Positions 52,662-61,924 of a stretch of DNA of 64,000 bases are shown here, piece after piece. Below the pieces are notes generated by a model. The model made no database searches and had not been told where the DNA came from. It worked only from the letters and a program-made list of their open reading frames with translations. The stretch lies in assembly GCF_000392615.1 (NCBI RefSeq), contig NZ_KB933398.1, positions 2,950,939-3,014,938 on the forward strand, in the 5' to 3' direction. Source of the stretch: Lysinibacillus sphaericus OT4b.31 (GTDB lineage Bacteria > Bacillota > Bacilli > Bacillales_A > Planococcaceae). The position numbers and the translations under genes are program-made. The stretch's first letter is position 1. Each line of letters opens with the position of its first letter.

Positions 52662-55526
52662 CTACAAATCATTTGGATATAACTTATTATATAGAAGCTC
52701 TAATTTTTTCGAAAGCTTCCCATACGCAGTTTGCCAAGCTTTGCGAGCTGTTTCACTATTTTCAGCAGGAATTGCTTCATGCAATGCATGTACTTCCGCT
52801 ACTTTTTTCAAATCACTCTCAGCTTGTGTTAGCTTTGAATAATTTTTCACGATGTTTTTTTCTGAAGAACTCAACTTATCATAGTCTGCTCGGATGGTCG
52901 CTACCTTCGTTTGTAAATCGGCTACATAATCACCATTTTGAACAAGCAAATTAATAGCTTCTATTAAGCCTAATGCCGTTTCGTTTGCTTTTTGTTGGTT
53001 CTTATCAGCCTCAATAATCTTTTGGCGAGTATCCTGGCTTACCAAGTTCATTTGCTTTGCAGTAAGTTTTGCAAATGCTTTAATAACCGTTGTCGGATTA
53101 CTAGCAAATGACTTATCATACTGCTTCATGAAAGTCTCTACTTTTTTAACATCTGAAACAGCTGCTGTTAAAATCGAGGCATTAGTGATGAGCTTCTTAT
53201 CACTTGAACTCAACTTATTATATTGAGCAGAAAGATTCTGAATTTCTTGGAGAGACACCGTATATAAATCGTCCGACACCATTGCCGCTATTTGTCCATT
53301 TAATTTTGAAATATTCGGTGCATTTCCATCTACTAAACGATTATTTAGTAAATCTTCGTACTGTGGTTTTGCTAAATGCTGCTGATTTGCTGGTAATTTT
53401 GCATAGGCCTTTTCCACAGTCTCTATTTTCTTCGCTTGCTTAGCAACGTCCATTTCCTCTCTAGCAGTTTGTACCTTTTTATGGAATGATTTTACCCCAG
53501 TAACGTCTTTAGTTGCTGCCGTTAATAAATGGTAGTTTGTCACATACTTACGTGCTGAAGATGAGAGGTTTTTATAAGTCGCTGTCGCTGCGTTTACAGC
53601 CGTTTCTAATTGCGTGAAGGAGTATTTTGTTACATCAGCAAACTTCGCAATGTCAGCTTTTAGAGCTTCTGCTGCCGCTTTATCTGCTGGCTCTTTACCA
53701 TCAACCGTTACATTTGGTGATTTATTCAAAAATTCATCTGCATTATAAACAAGTGATTGCTGCAAACTTGTCAACTTATTATAAGCTTTTAACGTATTAC
53801 TATAAGTAGATTGTAATTTACTTTCAGCTACACCGCTTGTCAATGTAAGATTTTTATATGCGGCCATGTCCTTAATGACTTTTTCTGCTGTTTTGATATC
53901 TTTTTGCAGCGTTAAAATGCTTTGATAACCGATAATTTTAGCAGCTGAAGTTTTCGTTAAGCTTTTATAATCAGTAATTATTTGGTTAACATTTTTCACA
54001 TGACCTTGCCATGATTCCGCAGATGGATTTATCGGATAGCTTACGTCTCCTATGTAGCGAGCTATCTCAGTATTTAAAAAATAAATTTGATTTTCCTCTG
54101 CATTTTCTGCAGCTAGTAATTGCGTGACATACGTAGCTGGCACTAGTTGCAGCTGTTTGTAAGTGAGCTTTTCATAGGCTGTACGAATTGATTTTGCAGC
54201 TGTTACTTGCTTGCTCGGTGTATTATTTACTGATAATTTATCGAAAAGCTTAATAAATTGTTCAATCTTTTTGATGTCCTGCTTCGCTTCATTTAAGATT
54301 GTTTGATTTTGTACAGTGACTTGATAGTTTTTTGATAACTTCGCTATATCTGTTTCAATCGCCTCAACAGCTACTTTTAGAGACTCCATGCTTGTAGGTA
54401 CATACTTCACAAGGGAATTTTCATAGGATAATAATGCAACAATCGCTTGATTCAATCTTCTTACTTCAGCAATTTCTGCAATATCTGCAGGTTCTTTCAA
54501 AATGTCCTTAATATTAGTATATAAAACATCACCTATATCTAAGCTGCGTTGTAATAAATCAAACTTATCGTAGGCATCTTCAATTTCTTTTATATATTTA
54601 GGTAAGTCTTTTTCACTTACTTCTTTTACTTTATTTACTTTTTCATTTAGTTTGTTTATTGCCTCTACGTCAGTAAGTGCTCTCTTTAATACATCATAGT
54701 TGGTCACATTTGCCTTCGCAGCGGGCGATAGGTCTTGATATTTTTTTTCTAATGCATCTATTTCCGCTTTAAATGATTCTAAGCTAGATACATTATATTT
54801 GCTGTCGCTTATACGTAAAGTTTTAATATCGTTAATCAATGTATCAGACGGTTCTTTAGATACTGTTATCGGTGCAGATACATCCGACTCAACAACTGCT
54901 GGACCAACCTTCGCCTGCACTTTCACTATAAAATCTTTCATTCCATTTTCTAATGCATCTGCTGGAATTTTATAAGTACCAGCTGTTGCACCGTTGATAA
55001 TAGTGAACGATTCACCTACTTTATAAAACCATTGATAGCTATATGTAATTTGACTACTTTGTAACTTTGCCCCGCCTTTATCTGTTACTTTGGCCCCTGA
55101 TACCCTTACCGTTTCACCTGGTGCTACAAAGTTTGTAGTCGAATCAAATGTTGGCTGTGTAATCTCAAGTTCCAATGTATTAATGGTACGTGATTCACTT
55201 TTATACGTACTACCAGTCGTCGAAGTCGCTTCTACAAAAATTGTTTTACCTGCTGCTTCAGCTGGGATTGTAAAAGATGCCATTGTTGCACCTGAAATTG
55301 GTTTGTTCGTAGTAGTCTTGGTACCACTTTCGTTCTCTACATAGTACCACTGATACTTATTTACAATTGTGTTTGCTGGTAAGTTTTCAATAGACGCCTT
55401 TAATGTTTCATTTACGGTATTCGTTCCTGTGATTAAAATAGTTGAAACTCCCTCTGCTCCAGCTACTGTAGGAACAATAAGGGCTGCCGGAATAGCTGCT
55501 ACGGTGAAAAGTAATTTTTTATTCAA
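52662..55526 (-). CDS. large secreted helical-repeat surface protein
   Basis: 954 residues. Signal peptide MNKKLLFTVAAIPAALIVPT then VAGAEG, cleavage near 23-25. Two Ig-like or bacterial immunoglobulin-like domains with YQWYY and YQWFYKVG (about 25-225). From about 230 to the end there are repeated helical modules of roughly 90 residues, each with a YxxLSSSxKxxVxNYxxLxxA-type core (for example LSPAAKANVTNYDVLKRAL, LSSSARKYVTNYHLLTAAT, LSSSEKNIVKNYSKLTQAE). No SLH domain, LPXTG motif or enzyme signature was seen, so anchoring is unclear. Probably a cell-envelope or S-layer-associated structural protein. Start has GAGGAGG. Confidence 0.75.
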   Translation of the reverse strand: MNKKLLFTVAAIPAALIVPTVAGAEGVSTILITGTNTVNETLKASIENLPANTIVNKYQWYYVENESGTKTTTNKPISGATMASFTIPAEAAGKTIFVEATSTTGSTYKSESRTINTLELEITQPTFDSTTNFVAPGETVRVSGAKVTDKGGAKLQSSQITYSYQWFYKVGESFTIINGATAGTYKIPADALENGMKDFIVKVQAKVGPAVVESDVSAPITVSKEPSDTLINDIKTLRISDSKYNVSSLESFKAEIDALEKKYQDLSPAAKANVTNYDVLKRALTDVEAINKLNEKVNKVKEVSEKDLPKYIKEIEDAYDKFDLLQRSLDIGDVLYTNIKDILKEPADIAEIAEVRRLNQAIVALLSYENSLVKYVPTSMESLKVAVEAIETDIAKLSKNYQVTVQNQTILNEAKQDIKKIEQFIKLFDKLSVNNTPSKQVTAAKSIRTAYEKLTYKQLQLVPATYVTQLLAAENAEENQIYFLNTEIARYIGDVSYPINPSAESWQGHVKNVNQIITDYKSLTKTSAAKIIGYQSILTLQKDIKTAEKVIKDMAAYKNLTLTSGVAESKLQSTYSNTLKAYNKLTSLQQSLVYNADEFLNKSPNVTVDGKEPADKAAAEALKADIAKFADVTKYSFTQLETAVNAATATYKNLSSSARKYVTNYHLLTAATKDVTGVKSFHKKVQTAREEMDVAKQAKKIETVEKAYAKLPANQQHLAKPQYEDLLNNRLVDGNAPNISKLNGQIAAMVSDDLYTVSLQEIQNLSAQYNKLSSSDKKLITNASILTAAVSDVKKVETFMKQYDKSFASNPTTVIKAFAKLTAKQMNLVSQDTRQKIIEADKNQQKANETALGLIEAINLLVQNGDYVADLQTKVATIRADYDKLSSSEKNIVKNYSKLTQAESDLKKVAEVHALHEAIPAENSETARKAWQTAYGKLSKKLELLYNKLYPNDL

Positions 55527-55969
55527 TATTCAGTCCTCCTCATTTCATCTCTAAAATTATATCGGTAACAATTCAATAATTTCCTTTGTTTTACCGCATT
55601 TTTCTCATAAAGTGTATTTCTTACCTAATTTAATAATCAAAAAAATAATAATTTGATTTTATTTACCATTTTATATCATAAATCAACTTTATTTTTCTTT
55701 TCCAACTATTACCCAACCATAATGGAAGTATCTGCTTCCTTTTTTCTGACAAAAAAATCTAGCCATCAATAATGATTGCTAGACTTTTTTTGTTTATTTA
55801 TTTTTAACTTCATACTAGGTTTAATACCATTTTTTGACTTATTCATTAAAATTCAATGACCATTACGAAGTATGTAACTATCCTTTATGTAGTTTCCAAG
55901 ATTGTTATATATATGTATAATACAAATGTTATTATACTATTTATAACATTTAAGGAGGTAGATGGGTGT
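55527..55969. other. AT-rich gap before the three-gene unit
   Basis: Contains a hairpin at 55758-55783 (arms TCTAGCCATCA and TGATTGCTAGA, one mismatch, T-rich on both strands), which looks like an orphan bidirectional terminator, and the promoter region of the downstream unit. No gene. Confidence 0.5.
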
Positions 55970-56419
55970 ATGGAAAATCTATATACACCAAGTTTGACCG
56001 GGAATGACGTGGAGAAAACAAAAAGCTTTGAGGTTAGCAACCTATTTTTCGTGGCAATAATTGGTGGGATTCTTGCCGTTTCAGTGTTAGGTATACGAAA
56101 TGCAAAATCCTTGAAATTAGAGAAAAAATACATACAACTATTAACGGTTATTAGTATTATTCTATTCATATCCAAAATTGTACTCGTTTACTTAATCTCA
56201 CAACAAATAATTGCGATCGATGATACGTTTATTAAGCTTGTTGGGCGATTAACTGGAGCTGTTGGCTTTTTTATATTCTTTGCATTTCTTAACAAACCCT
56301 ACAAAGAACATATAGCAGTTGGTGGAGATACAGAACCTTTAATGGGATCAGGCTTGACTTGGTGTATACTGGCAGGTCTGATTGATGCACTTATTCTAGC
56401 GTTTATTTTAGCAATGTAA
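55970..56419 (+). CDS. small four-helix membrane protein
   Basis: 149 residues from ATG 55970; AAGGAGGT lies 10 nt upstream, whereas the longer frame has no site. Four hydrophobic helices (about 25-43, 55-75, 85-103, 128-148). No family recognised. It is followed 18 nt later by the TPR gene, so it is the first gene of a three-gene unit. Could be a DUF4190-like or accessory membrane subunit; not assignable. Confidence 0.65.
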   Translation: MENLYTPSLTGNDVEKTKSFEVSNLFFVAIIGGILAVSVLGIRNAKSLKLEKKYIQLLTVISIILFISKIVLVYLISQQIIAIDDTFIKLVGRLTGAVGFFIFFAFLNKPYKEHIAVGGDTEPLMGSGLTWCILAGLIDALILAFILAM

Positions 56420-56440
56420 AAAAGGAAGGCGTGTACCTTG

Positions 56441-57325
56441 ATGAACGAATACGAAGAAACATCTTTTGAAGTCATCGAGCATTATTTTGATATTGGAAAA
56501 TATAATCAAGTTATTGAGCTCGTAAAGGAAGAATTACAAGACCATATAGAAAATAGTATGCTTTGGTATATGTTAGGATATAGCAACTATACTATTGACG
56601 AATTTGATGATGCTGAAGAGCAATTACACGAAGCGATGAGATTAGGCCATGATGAAGAAATTGTCTTTTATGTGTTAGGCCATCTTTATATGGAAACTGA
56701 GAAATGGCAAGAAGCGGAAGCATCCTTTCTAGAAGTACTTTGCTTGAATCCAAACGATGCAGAGACACACGCTAGCTATGCCGTCCTAATGAAAAAAACA
56801 GGTCATCGAAAAAAAGCAAAATTATTAATAGAAAAAGCTTTAGAATTAGATCCAGAAAATGCCTATGTTCTACGAAAGCATTTTACTTTAGAAGGCGTCC
56901 ATGGTGACAAGCAACAACAAGTACTAGCACTTGAGCAATATATGAATTCCGCAGATAGTGAATTAGCCAAGCTACTGCATCTTGGCAATAATGCTTCCTT
57001 TCGACATAACGACAAAGAAGCTAAAGAATATTATAGACAAGCCTATCTTCTACAGCCAGAAGATAAAAATTTACTATCAATATTAGAAGAAATGGAATTT
57101 TCAGGACACCCATTATTAGCACTAAATCGTATAATAGAACGCTTTGGAGGTGCACCTGTTTTTTGGCTAATTGGTGTTGGGACGACTTTCACACTCTTGT
57201 TCTTAGGTTTTGAAGATATAGGAATATTATGGATGAAGTGCTATATTGTACTTGCACTTTATACATGGATTTCAGTCCCGTTAGTGAAGGGACTAAAAAA
57301 ATTAAGGGGATACAATTATGGATAA
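56441..57325 (+). CDS. TPR protein with C-terminal membrane helices
   Basis: 294 residues from ATG 56441 with AAGGAAGG upstream. Residues 1-220 form about six tetratricopeptide repeats (for example WYMLGYSNYTIDEFDDAEEQLHEAMRLG, VFYVLGHLYMETEKWQEAEASFLEVLCLNP). Two membrane helices (about 234-255 and 260-280) tether it to the membrane, TPR side cytoplasmic by the positive tail. It overlaps the AAA+ gene by 8 nt. Likely a membrane adaptor for the AAA+ ATPase; inferred from context. Confidence 0.75.
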   Translation: MNEYEETSFEVIEHYFDIGKYNQVIELVKEELQDHIENSMLWYMLGYSNYTIDEFDDAEEQLHEAMRLGHDEEIVFYVLGHLYMETEKWQEAEASFLEVLCLNPNDAETHASYAVLMKKTGHRKKAKLLIEKALELDPENAYVLRKHFTLEGVHGDKQQQVLALEQYMNSADSELAKLLHLGNNASFRHNDKEAKEYYRQAYLLQPEDKNLLSILEEMEFSGHPLLALNRIIERFGGAPVFWLIGVGTTFTLLFLGFEDIGILWMKCYIVLALYTWISVPLVKGLKKLRGYNYG

Positions 57326-58616
57326 AGTAAAATGGTTACAACAAATGGTTGAGCAAAGCCCAACAGACCCTCAGGCACACTACTGGCTTGGAAAAGAACT
57401 TGCTGAAAATAGTCGTTGGCTAGAAGCCATTCAGTCTTATACTACTGGCATTTCTTTCTGTGCAGACGAAACGCTACGTAAGGAAATCATCAATGAGCTG
57501 ACTAAGGCGAGCATACATATTCAACAAGCAGAGACAACGCACCCCGAACAAATTTATGTGTTGGATGAAGTTGACCAGATTAACGCAATTAACGAGGAGA
57601 ACGAGGGTGACGAAACAATTGCCGCTTCAGCTGAAGAGCTATTTGTAAAAGTGGAAGAAGAAGAGACAGAACAACAAACAAGTTTATTGGATCTTGAACC
57701 GCGATTAAAAGTCATTGATGGCGAAAATCCCAAAATAACTGCAAAAAAAATGAAGAATCAAGTCACGTTTGCAGATGTTGCTGGTCTTGACGATTTAAAA
57801 AAGACTATTAATCTTCGCATTATTAGTCCTTTTTACAACAAAGGTCTGTTTGCAAAGTTTCGAAAAAAAGTAGGCGGTGGTGTTCTCCTGTACGGACCAC
57901 CCGGATGTGGAAAAACATTTATAGCCAAGGCAACTGCTGGTGAATGTAAGGCTAATTTCTACCCTGTTCATATTACAGACATTCTAAGTGGGTACACTGG
58001 CGAAAGTGAACAAAATTTAGAAGGCTTTTTTGATAAAGCACGTTTGCAAAAGCCAAGTATTATGTTCTTTGATGAAGTAGATACACTTGGTTATAGTCGT
58101 TCTCATTCTTCAGCAAATGCTAGAAGCTTAATTAATACCTTCCTTACAGAGATGGAAGGAATCGATACAAACACAGATGAAATTCTTGTAATGGCAGCAA
58201 CGAATACCCCGTGGGATGTTGATAATGCGTTAAAGCGTCCAGGTCGATTCGACCGACTCATTTTTGTCGCCCCACCAGATGAAAAAGCAAGAAAACTAAT
58301 TTTTCAATTGAAGCTAAAAGGAAGATATGCTGAAGACATTGATGTAACAACACTTGCGGCGCAAACTGAGTTTTTCTCAGGTGCAGATATCGAAAATGTC
58401 ATAGAATTAGCTACTGAAAATGTACTTGCTGAAATTTTAACAACTGGTGATGAACGACCAATTACAACAAATGATCTACTACATGTATTAAAAGATTTAC
58501 AACCATCTACATTAGAATGGCTACGTACAGCAAAAAACTACGTTAAATACGCAAACCAAACAGGACTCTACAATGATGTTGAAAAATATCTGCGTGCCCA
58601 TGGTCGGCGCATATAA
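57318..58616 (+). CDS. TPR-AAA+ ATPase (classic clade)
   Basis: 432 residues. One or two TPRs at 1-60, an acidic linker (about 85-130, many Glu/Asp), and an AAA+ domain from 140. Walker A GPPGCGKT at 193-200, aromatic pore loop SGYTGESE near 224-231, Walker B IMFFDEVD at 248-255, sensor 1 Asn296, and arginine fingers in RPGRFDR (307-313). The domain resembles p97/FtsH/YjoB type ATPases. No peptidase domain or clear substrate-processing partner. Co-expressed with the TPR membrane protein, so a membrane-recruited unfoldase is a reasonable inference. Confidence 0.85.
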   Translation: MDKVKWLQQMVEQSPTDPQAHYWLGKELAENSRWLEAIQSYTTGISFCADETLRKEIINELTKASIHIQQAETTHPEQIYVLDEVDQINAINEENEGDETIAASAEELFVKVEEEETEQQTSLLDLEPRLKVIDGENPKITAKKMKNQVTFADVAGLDDLKKTINLRIISPFYNKGLFAKFRKKVGGGVLLYGPPGCGKTFIAKATAGECKANFYPVHITDILSGYTGESEQNLEGFFDKARLQKPSIMFFDEVDTLGYSRSHSSANARSLINTFLTEMEGIDTNTDEILVMAATNTPWDVDNALKRPGRFDRLIFVAPPDEKARKLIFQLKLKGRYAEDIDVTTLAAQTEFFSGADIENVIELATENVLAEILTTGDERPITTNDLLHVLKDLQPSTLEWLRTAKNYVKYANQTGLYNDVEKYLRAHGRRI

Positions 58617-58652
58617 AATAAGATTCAAGGCAGTAAGGAAAATCAGCAGAAA

Positions 58653-58686
58653 AGAGGCATCTCAAACTTAGAGACGCCTCTTTTTT
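58653..58686 (+). terminator. terminator of the TPR-AAA+ unit
   Basis: Arms AGAGGC(A)TCTC and GAGA(C)GCCTCT followed by six T, 37 nt after the stop. Confidence 0.8.
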
Positions 58687-58742
58687 AACGCTATAGTTTA
58701 TGCACAACTAAATAATGGGGCCATCTTGGGGTAAGCCAGGTT

Positions 58743-59142
58743 TATCGCTTCCGTCAGTCGGAGTTTTATTCGAGTCAAGGGAATCGCTCGGGTCCTTACG
58801 GTTTCCGCTCAGGTCGAGCGAAGAAACGCTCGGGTACACACGCTTTCCGCTCGGGGCAAGGCCAGTATCGCTCGGGTCCTACCGTTTAACGCTCGGGTCA
58901 AGGTCAGTTTCGCTCGGGTACACACGCTTTTCCGCTCGGGTCTAGCCAAGAATCGCTTAGGCACTCACGCTTTCCGCTCGGGGCAAGGCGAGATACGCTC
59001 TGGCCCACACGTTTTTCGCTCGGGTCTAACCAAGATTCGCTCTGGTACACGTGGTTTCCGCTCGGGTTAAGGTCAGTTTCGCTCAGGTCGAGCCAAGAAA
59101 CGCTCGGGTCTAGCCAAGAATCTCTCGGGTATCTAGTTTCCA
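58743..59142 (+). repeat. 21-bp periodic repeat array, locus 2
   Basis: CGCTC begins at 58785, 58806, 58827, 58848, 58869, 58890, 58911, 58933, 58954 (CGCTT), 58975, 58996, 59017, 59038, 59059, 59080, 59101 and 59122 (CTCTC): 17 units at 21 bp, with a single 22-bp step at 58911. The core is CGCTCGGGT. Two types alternate: those continuing ACACACGCTTTC or CCTTACGGTTTC, and those continuing CTAGCCAAGAAT or CAAGGCCAGTAT, giving a 42-bp higher-order repeat over units 1-14. The same two types make up locus 1 (33.4 kb) in opposite orientation. Located between convergent genes. Open frames across it are artefacts. Confidence 0.92.
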
Positions 59143-59149
59143 CATGAGA

Positions 59150-59441
59150 CACGACCAAATACCTCCCCATTAGATAGTAATATCAGTAAAACTCCCTTAC
59201 TTCATTTTCTGGCATAATAAAATCTACAACCTTCAATTTTACATATTGCTATATGTATCCATGCGTATACAATTCCAATAAATCGTTTCAATTTTTTATA
59301 AGCATTCATTCGAAAAACTTCCGACTGCGGCATCAAAAAACCTCCTACTCAATGTTCGTACTGAACTCATCGCCTCAGCACGAAATTAATTAGAAGGAAT
59401 TGATTATGATTTTCTTTTACTATCCATTTTGCAATATATTT
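59150..59441. other. gap after comP, no comA
   Basis: AT-rich. No response-regulator frame or RNA gene is seen where comA follows comP in B. subtilis. Confidence 0.5.
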
Positions 59442-61793
59442 TTAGTGCCCTCTAGTGAAATGAGACGACCATCCACTTTGAGCATAATCCAGAATGTTGT
59501 TCTCTTCATTGACGGTAATTTGAATAGACATTCCTTTGCCTACCTCTGAATTGATGTAGAACAGTCCATTAAAGGCTTGTACCCGTTCTTGCATGCCCTT
59601 TAATCCCATTGAATCAGAGCGGATAATGGCATCCATATTAAATCCTACACCGTCATCTGTGTAAAAAATCCCAAAACCATTTTCCATTTCTTGCAGGTGA
59701 ATTTCGACCGTGGTTGAAGAGGAATGCTTTATTGCATTGTTTAATAACTCCTGAAAAAGTCGATAAATCATAAGGTTTAATCGTTCATCTTCTAGATAAA
59801 GACGATCGATTGAATAAAGTAAGACAAAGTCGGCTCTTTTGCGTGTTTTCTGAATCAGCTTGTCAAGTGCAGCATTCAACCCTAATGTATCTAATAATGG
59901 AGGTTTTAAATTCTCACAATATACTCTTAAATCATACAACGATGTTATCATTTGTTCATGTATCTTGGCGAGCTGCCACTGAATGTCCGTCGTATTCTTG
60001 GTATGCATAAGTGCATTCACTTCCCGAGCAATATGAAGCTGTTCCTGTAAATTGGTATCATGGAGCTCTTGCGCCAATTGGAACTTCTCTTCCTCAAATC
60101 TATACCAGAGTAACTTATTTAGCCACGGTAGTTGATTTTTATCGGCCACCTTCATATGCTTTAACTGTTCTAACAGCTCTTCCACCATTTTCGTATTTTC
60201 GATAAAATTATTTAAATATAAAAGTAGCAATTCCAGCCACAACAGTTCCTCATCTTTTAAATGTATCGAATTATTATGATCTACTACCAATATTCTTTTA
60301 TAATCCACATCTTGGTGGATGAAGGCCATATAAAACTTGTCGATTCTCTTTATATCCCCGAGTTGTAACCGCTCAATTAATACTTCATCGAAATGATTAT
60401 GTAGGTACTCGGTTGATTTATTGGCAGAAATAAATTGATTATTTTTGTAATCATATGTTAATACATAAACACTGTTAATCTCAAGATGTATAGCGGCCTC
60501 CTGTACAAATTTTTGCAGTAAGTCCTCAATTTTAATGACTCGTCCAATTCGATCAACTGTTGTATACAATCGATGGATATAATCGCCTTTTGTAGAAAAA
60601 AGAACTTTGCGCTTTCGGTAATCGATTTTTTCCTTGGCATAAAAAAGAGCAGTTAATGACAAAAAAGAGAAGAAGAATATTTCTGCCATTTTTGATATGG
60701 GTAGGTCCGCAAACCAATAAACACCTAATAATAGCCACAGTGTAAATACAAATGAAAAACTAACATAATAACGTAAACGTGTAATAAAATATTCCAAATC
60801 AAATATACGCTCTGTTAGTTGTGTGAAAATAAAGCTAAAAGGGATTAACATGAGAAATAAAGAGCAGATATCCGCAGAAAGTATTTGTTTTTGAAATATA
60901 ATTTCTGGTAGAGCATAAAGAAAAAGGAACGGCAAAAACGGAATAATAATACTACTCAGTAAAATTTTTAATTGTGGCGTTTTATATTTCATATAACCTA
61001 CCACCATCGTACTAAGTATGAATATAAGTAGTAAAAAAAATAACCCTAAGATTGCATTTGATAGTATGAGATGAGTAGCTCGAAAAGTAATACCAAAAAT
61101 ACTCATAAATATTACTAACACAGGTAACATATAAAGTATTTTTATGTTCTTAAAAAACATCCATTCTATATTTAGAAATTCAAAATACTTACTTAAAAAG
61201 TGAATTAAAAGTACGAGGCAAAGTAACATACTACTACGATTCACAATAATCCCAACATTGTTTAATATACCAGATGCACCTATACTGACATATGCCAATG
61301 AGACCGTGAGAATAAACAGAATCAATAAATTTAATAAAGCCGTATTCTTCTGTTTGTAGTATAGATATAACGAAATCATCAACGTCAGGAAATAATAACT
61401 AGTAGGTACTACAAGTATATAGTAAAATTGTTGCGGAATATCTTGTGGTTTTATTTGTACATGAACCAAATGACCATTTGGCTTCATTATTGTTAAATCA
61501 TTTGCTGCTCTAATTACAAAGTCATATTTTATATTAGCGATATCATTGATTTGAATGCCATCCACGTCTAAAACAGCATCTCTAGGTGATACTCCTTGTT
61601 TATCAGCCCAATCCTTATAATATGGGTCAGTGACTATCCAACGTCCATTCTCCTCTTCTATTTCAATATTTAAGAAAGGCTTGCTATAAGTTACAAATAG
61701 TAAATAACAACCTATTGTTAAATAAACACCTATAACAAGCCAAAACCATTTGTATTTAGTTGGTTTTAGTTCCACAACCGAAGATCTAAACAC
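59442..61793 (-). CDS. comP: quorum-sensing histidine kinase ComP
   Basis: 783 residues from a GTG at 61793 (GAGGAAG upstream), overlapping comX by 28 nt. After the first membrane helix comes a PDZ-like extracytoplasmic segment (about 40-110, KQGVSPRDAVLDVDGIQIND). About nine further helices reach residue 390, followed by a GAF-like region, and then the HisKA_3-type kinase core: phospho-acceptor His in FQLAQELHDTNLQEQLHIARE, N-box FQELLNNAIKHSS, and G-box TDDGVGFN with MGLKGMQERV. In B. subtilis ComP senses isoprenylated ComX and phosphorylates ComA. No comA-type gene follows, so its response regulator must be elsewhere. Confidence 0.9.
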   Translation of the reverse strand: MFRSSVVELKPTKYKWFWLVIGVYLTIGCYLLFVTYSKPFLNIEIEEENGRWIVTDPYYKDWADKQGVSPRDAVLDVDGIQINDIANIKYDFVIRAANDLTIMKPNGHLVHVQIKPQDIPQQFYYILVVPTSYYFLTLMISLYLYYKQKNTALLNLLILFILTVSLAYVSIGASGILNNVGIIVNRSSMLLCLVLLIHFLSKYFEFLNIEWMFFKNIKILYMLPVLVIFMSIFGITFRATHLILSNAILGLFFLLLIFILSTMVVGYMKYKTPQLKILLSSIIIPFLPFLFLYALPEIIFQKQILSADICSLFLMLIPFSFIFTQLTERIFDLEYFITRLRYYVSFSFVFTLWLLLGVYWFADLPISKMAEIFFFSFLSLTALFYAKEKIDYRKRKVLFSTKGDYIHRLYTTVDRIGRVIKIEDLLQKFVQEAAIHLEINSVYVLTYDYKNNQFISANKSTEYLHNHFDEVLIERLQLGDIKRIDKFYMAFIHQDVDYKRILVVDHNNSIHLKDEELLWLELLLLYLNNFIENTKMVEELLEQLKHMKVADKNQLPWLNKLLWYRFEEEKFQLAQELHDTNLQEQLHIAREVNALMHTKNTTDIQWQLAKIHEQMITSLYDLRVYCENLKPPLLDTLGLNAALDKLIQKTRKRADFVLLYSIDRLYLEDERLNLMIYRLFQELLNNAIKHSSSTTVEIHLQEMENGFGIFYTDDGVGFNMDAIIRSDSMGLKGMQERVQAFNGLFYINSEVGKGMSIQITVNEENNILDYAQSGWSSHFTRGH

Positions 61794-61924
61794 AAGTCTT
61801 CCTCATAAGATTCTAAAATAGCCTGTTGTTCAAGTGCTGTTACGCCAACTAGAGAAGCCTTTTTTTCTTTTAACAGTGTAACCAATGTCGGATTTTGCTC
61901 TAAAAATTGAATCATGTTAATCAT
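61766..61924 (-). CDS. comX: ComX pheromone precursor
   Basis: 52 residues, easily missed because of size. Starts ATG 61924 with GAGGAG 5 nt upstream. N-terminus MINMIQFLEQNPTLVTLL, then KASLVGVTALEQQAILESY, which fits the ComX family pattern (leader helix, N-P, SL.G...). The C-terminus EEDLCLDLRLWN carries Trp51, one residue from the end, the expected site of isoprenyl attachment. It overlaps comP by 28 nt, the standard comX-comP arrangement. Note Cys45 in the tail. No comQ is adjacent upstream. Confidence 0.85.
   Translation of the reverse strand: MINMIQFLEQNPTLVTLLKEKKASLVGVTALEQQAILESYEEDLCLDLRLWN

Noticed and set aside
58715..59170. Open frames on both strands through the 21-bp array
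   Set aside because: A 21-bp period keeps any frame open and gives a heptad pattern. No ribosome site or family is supported, and frames exist on both strands.
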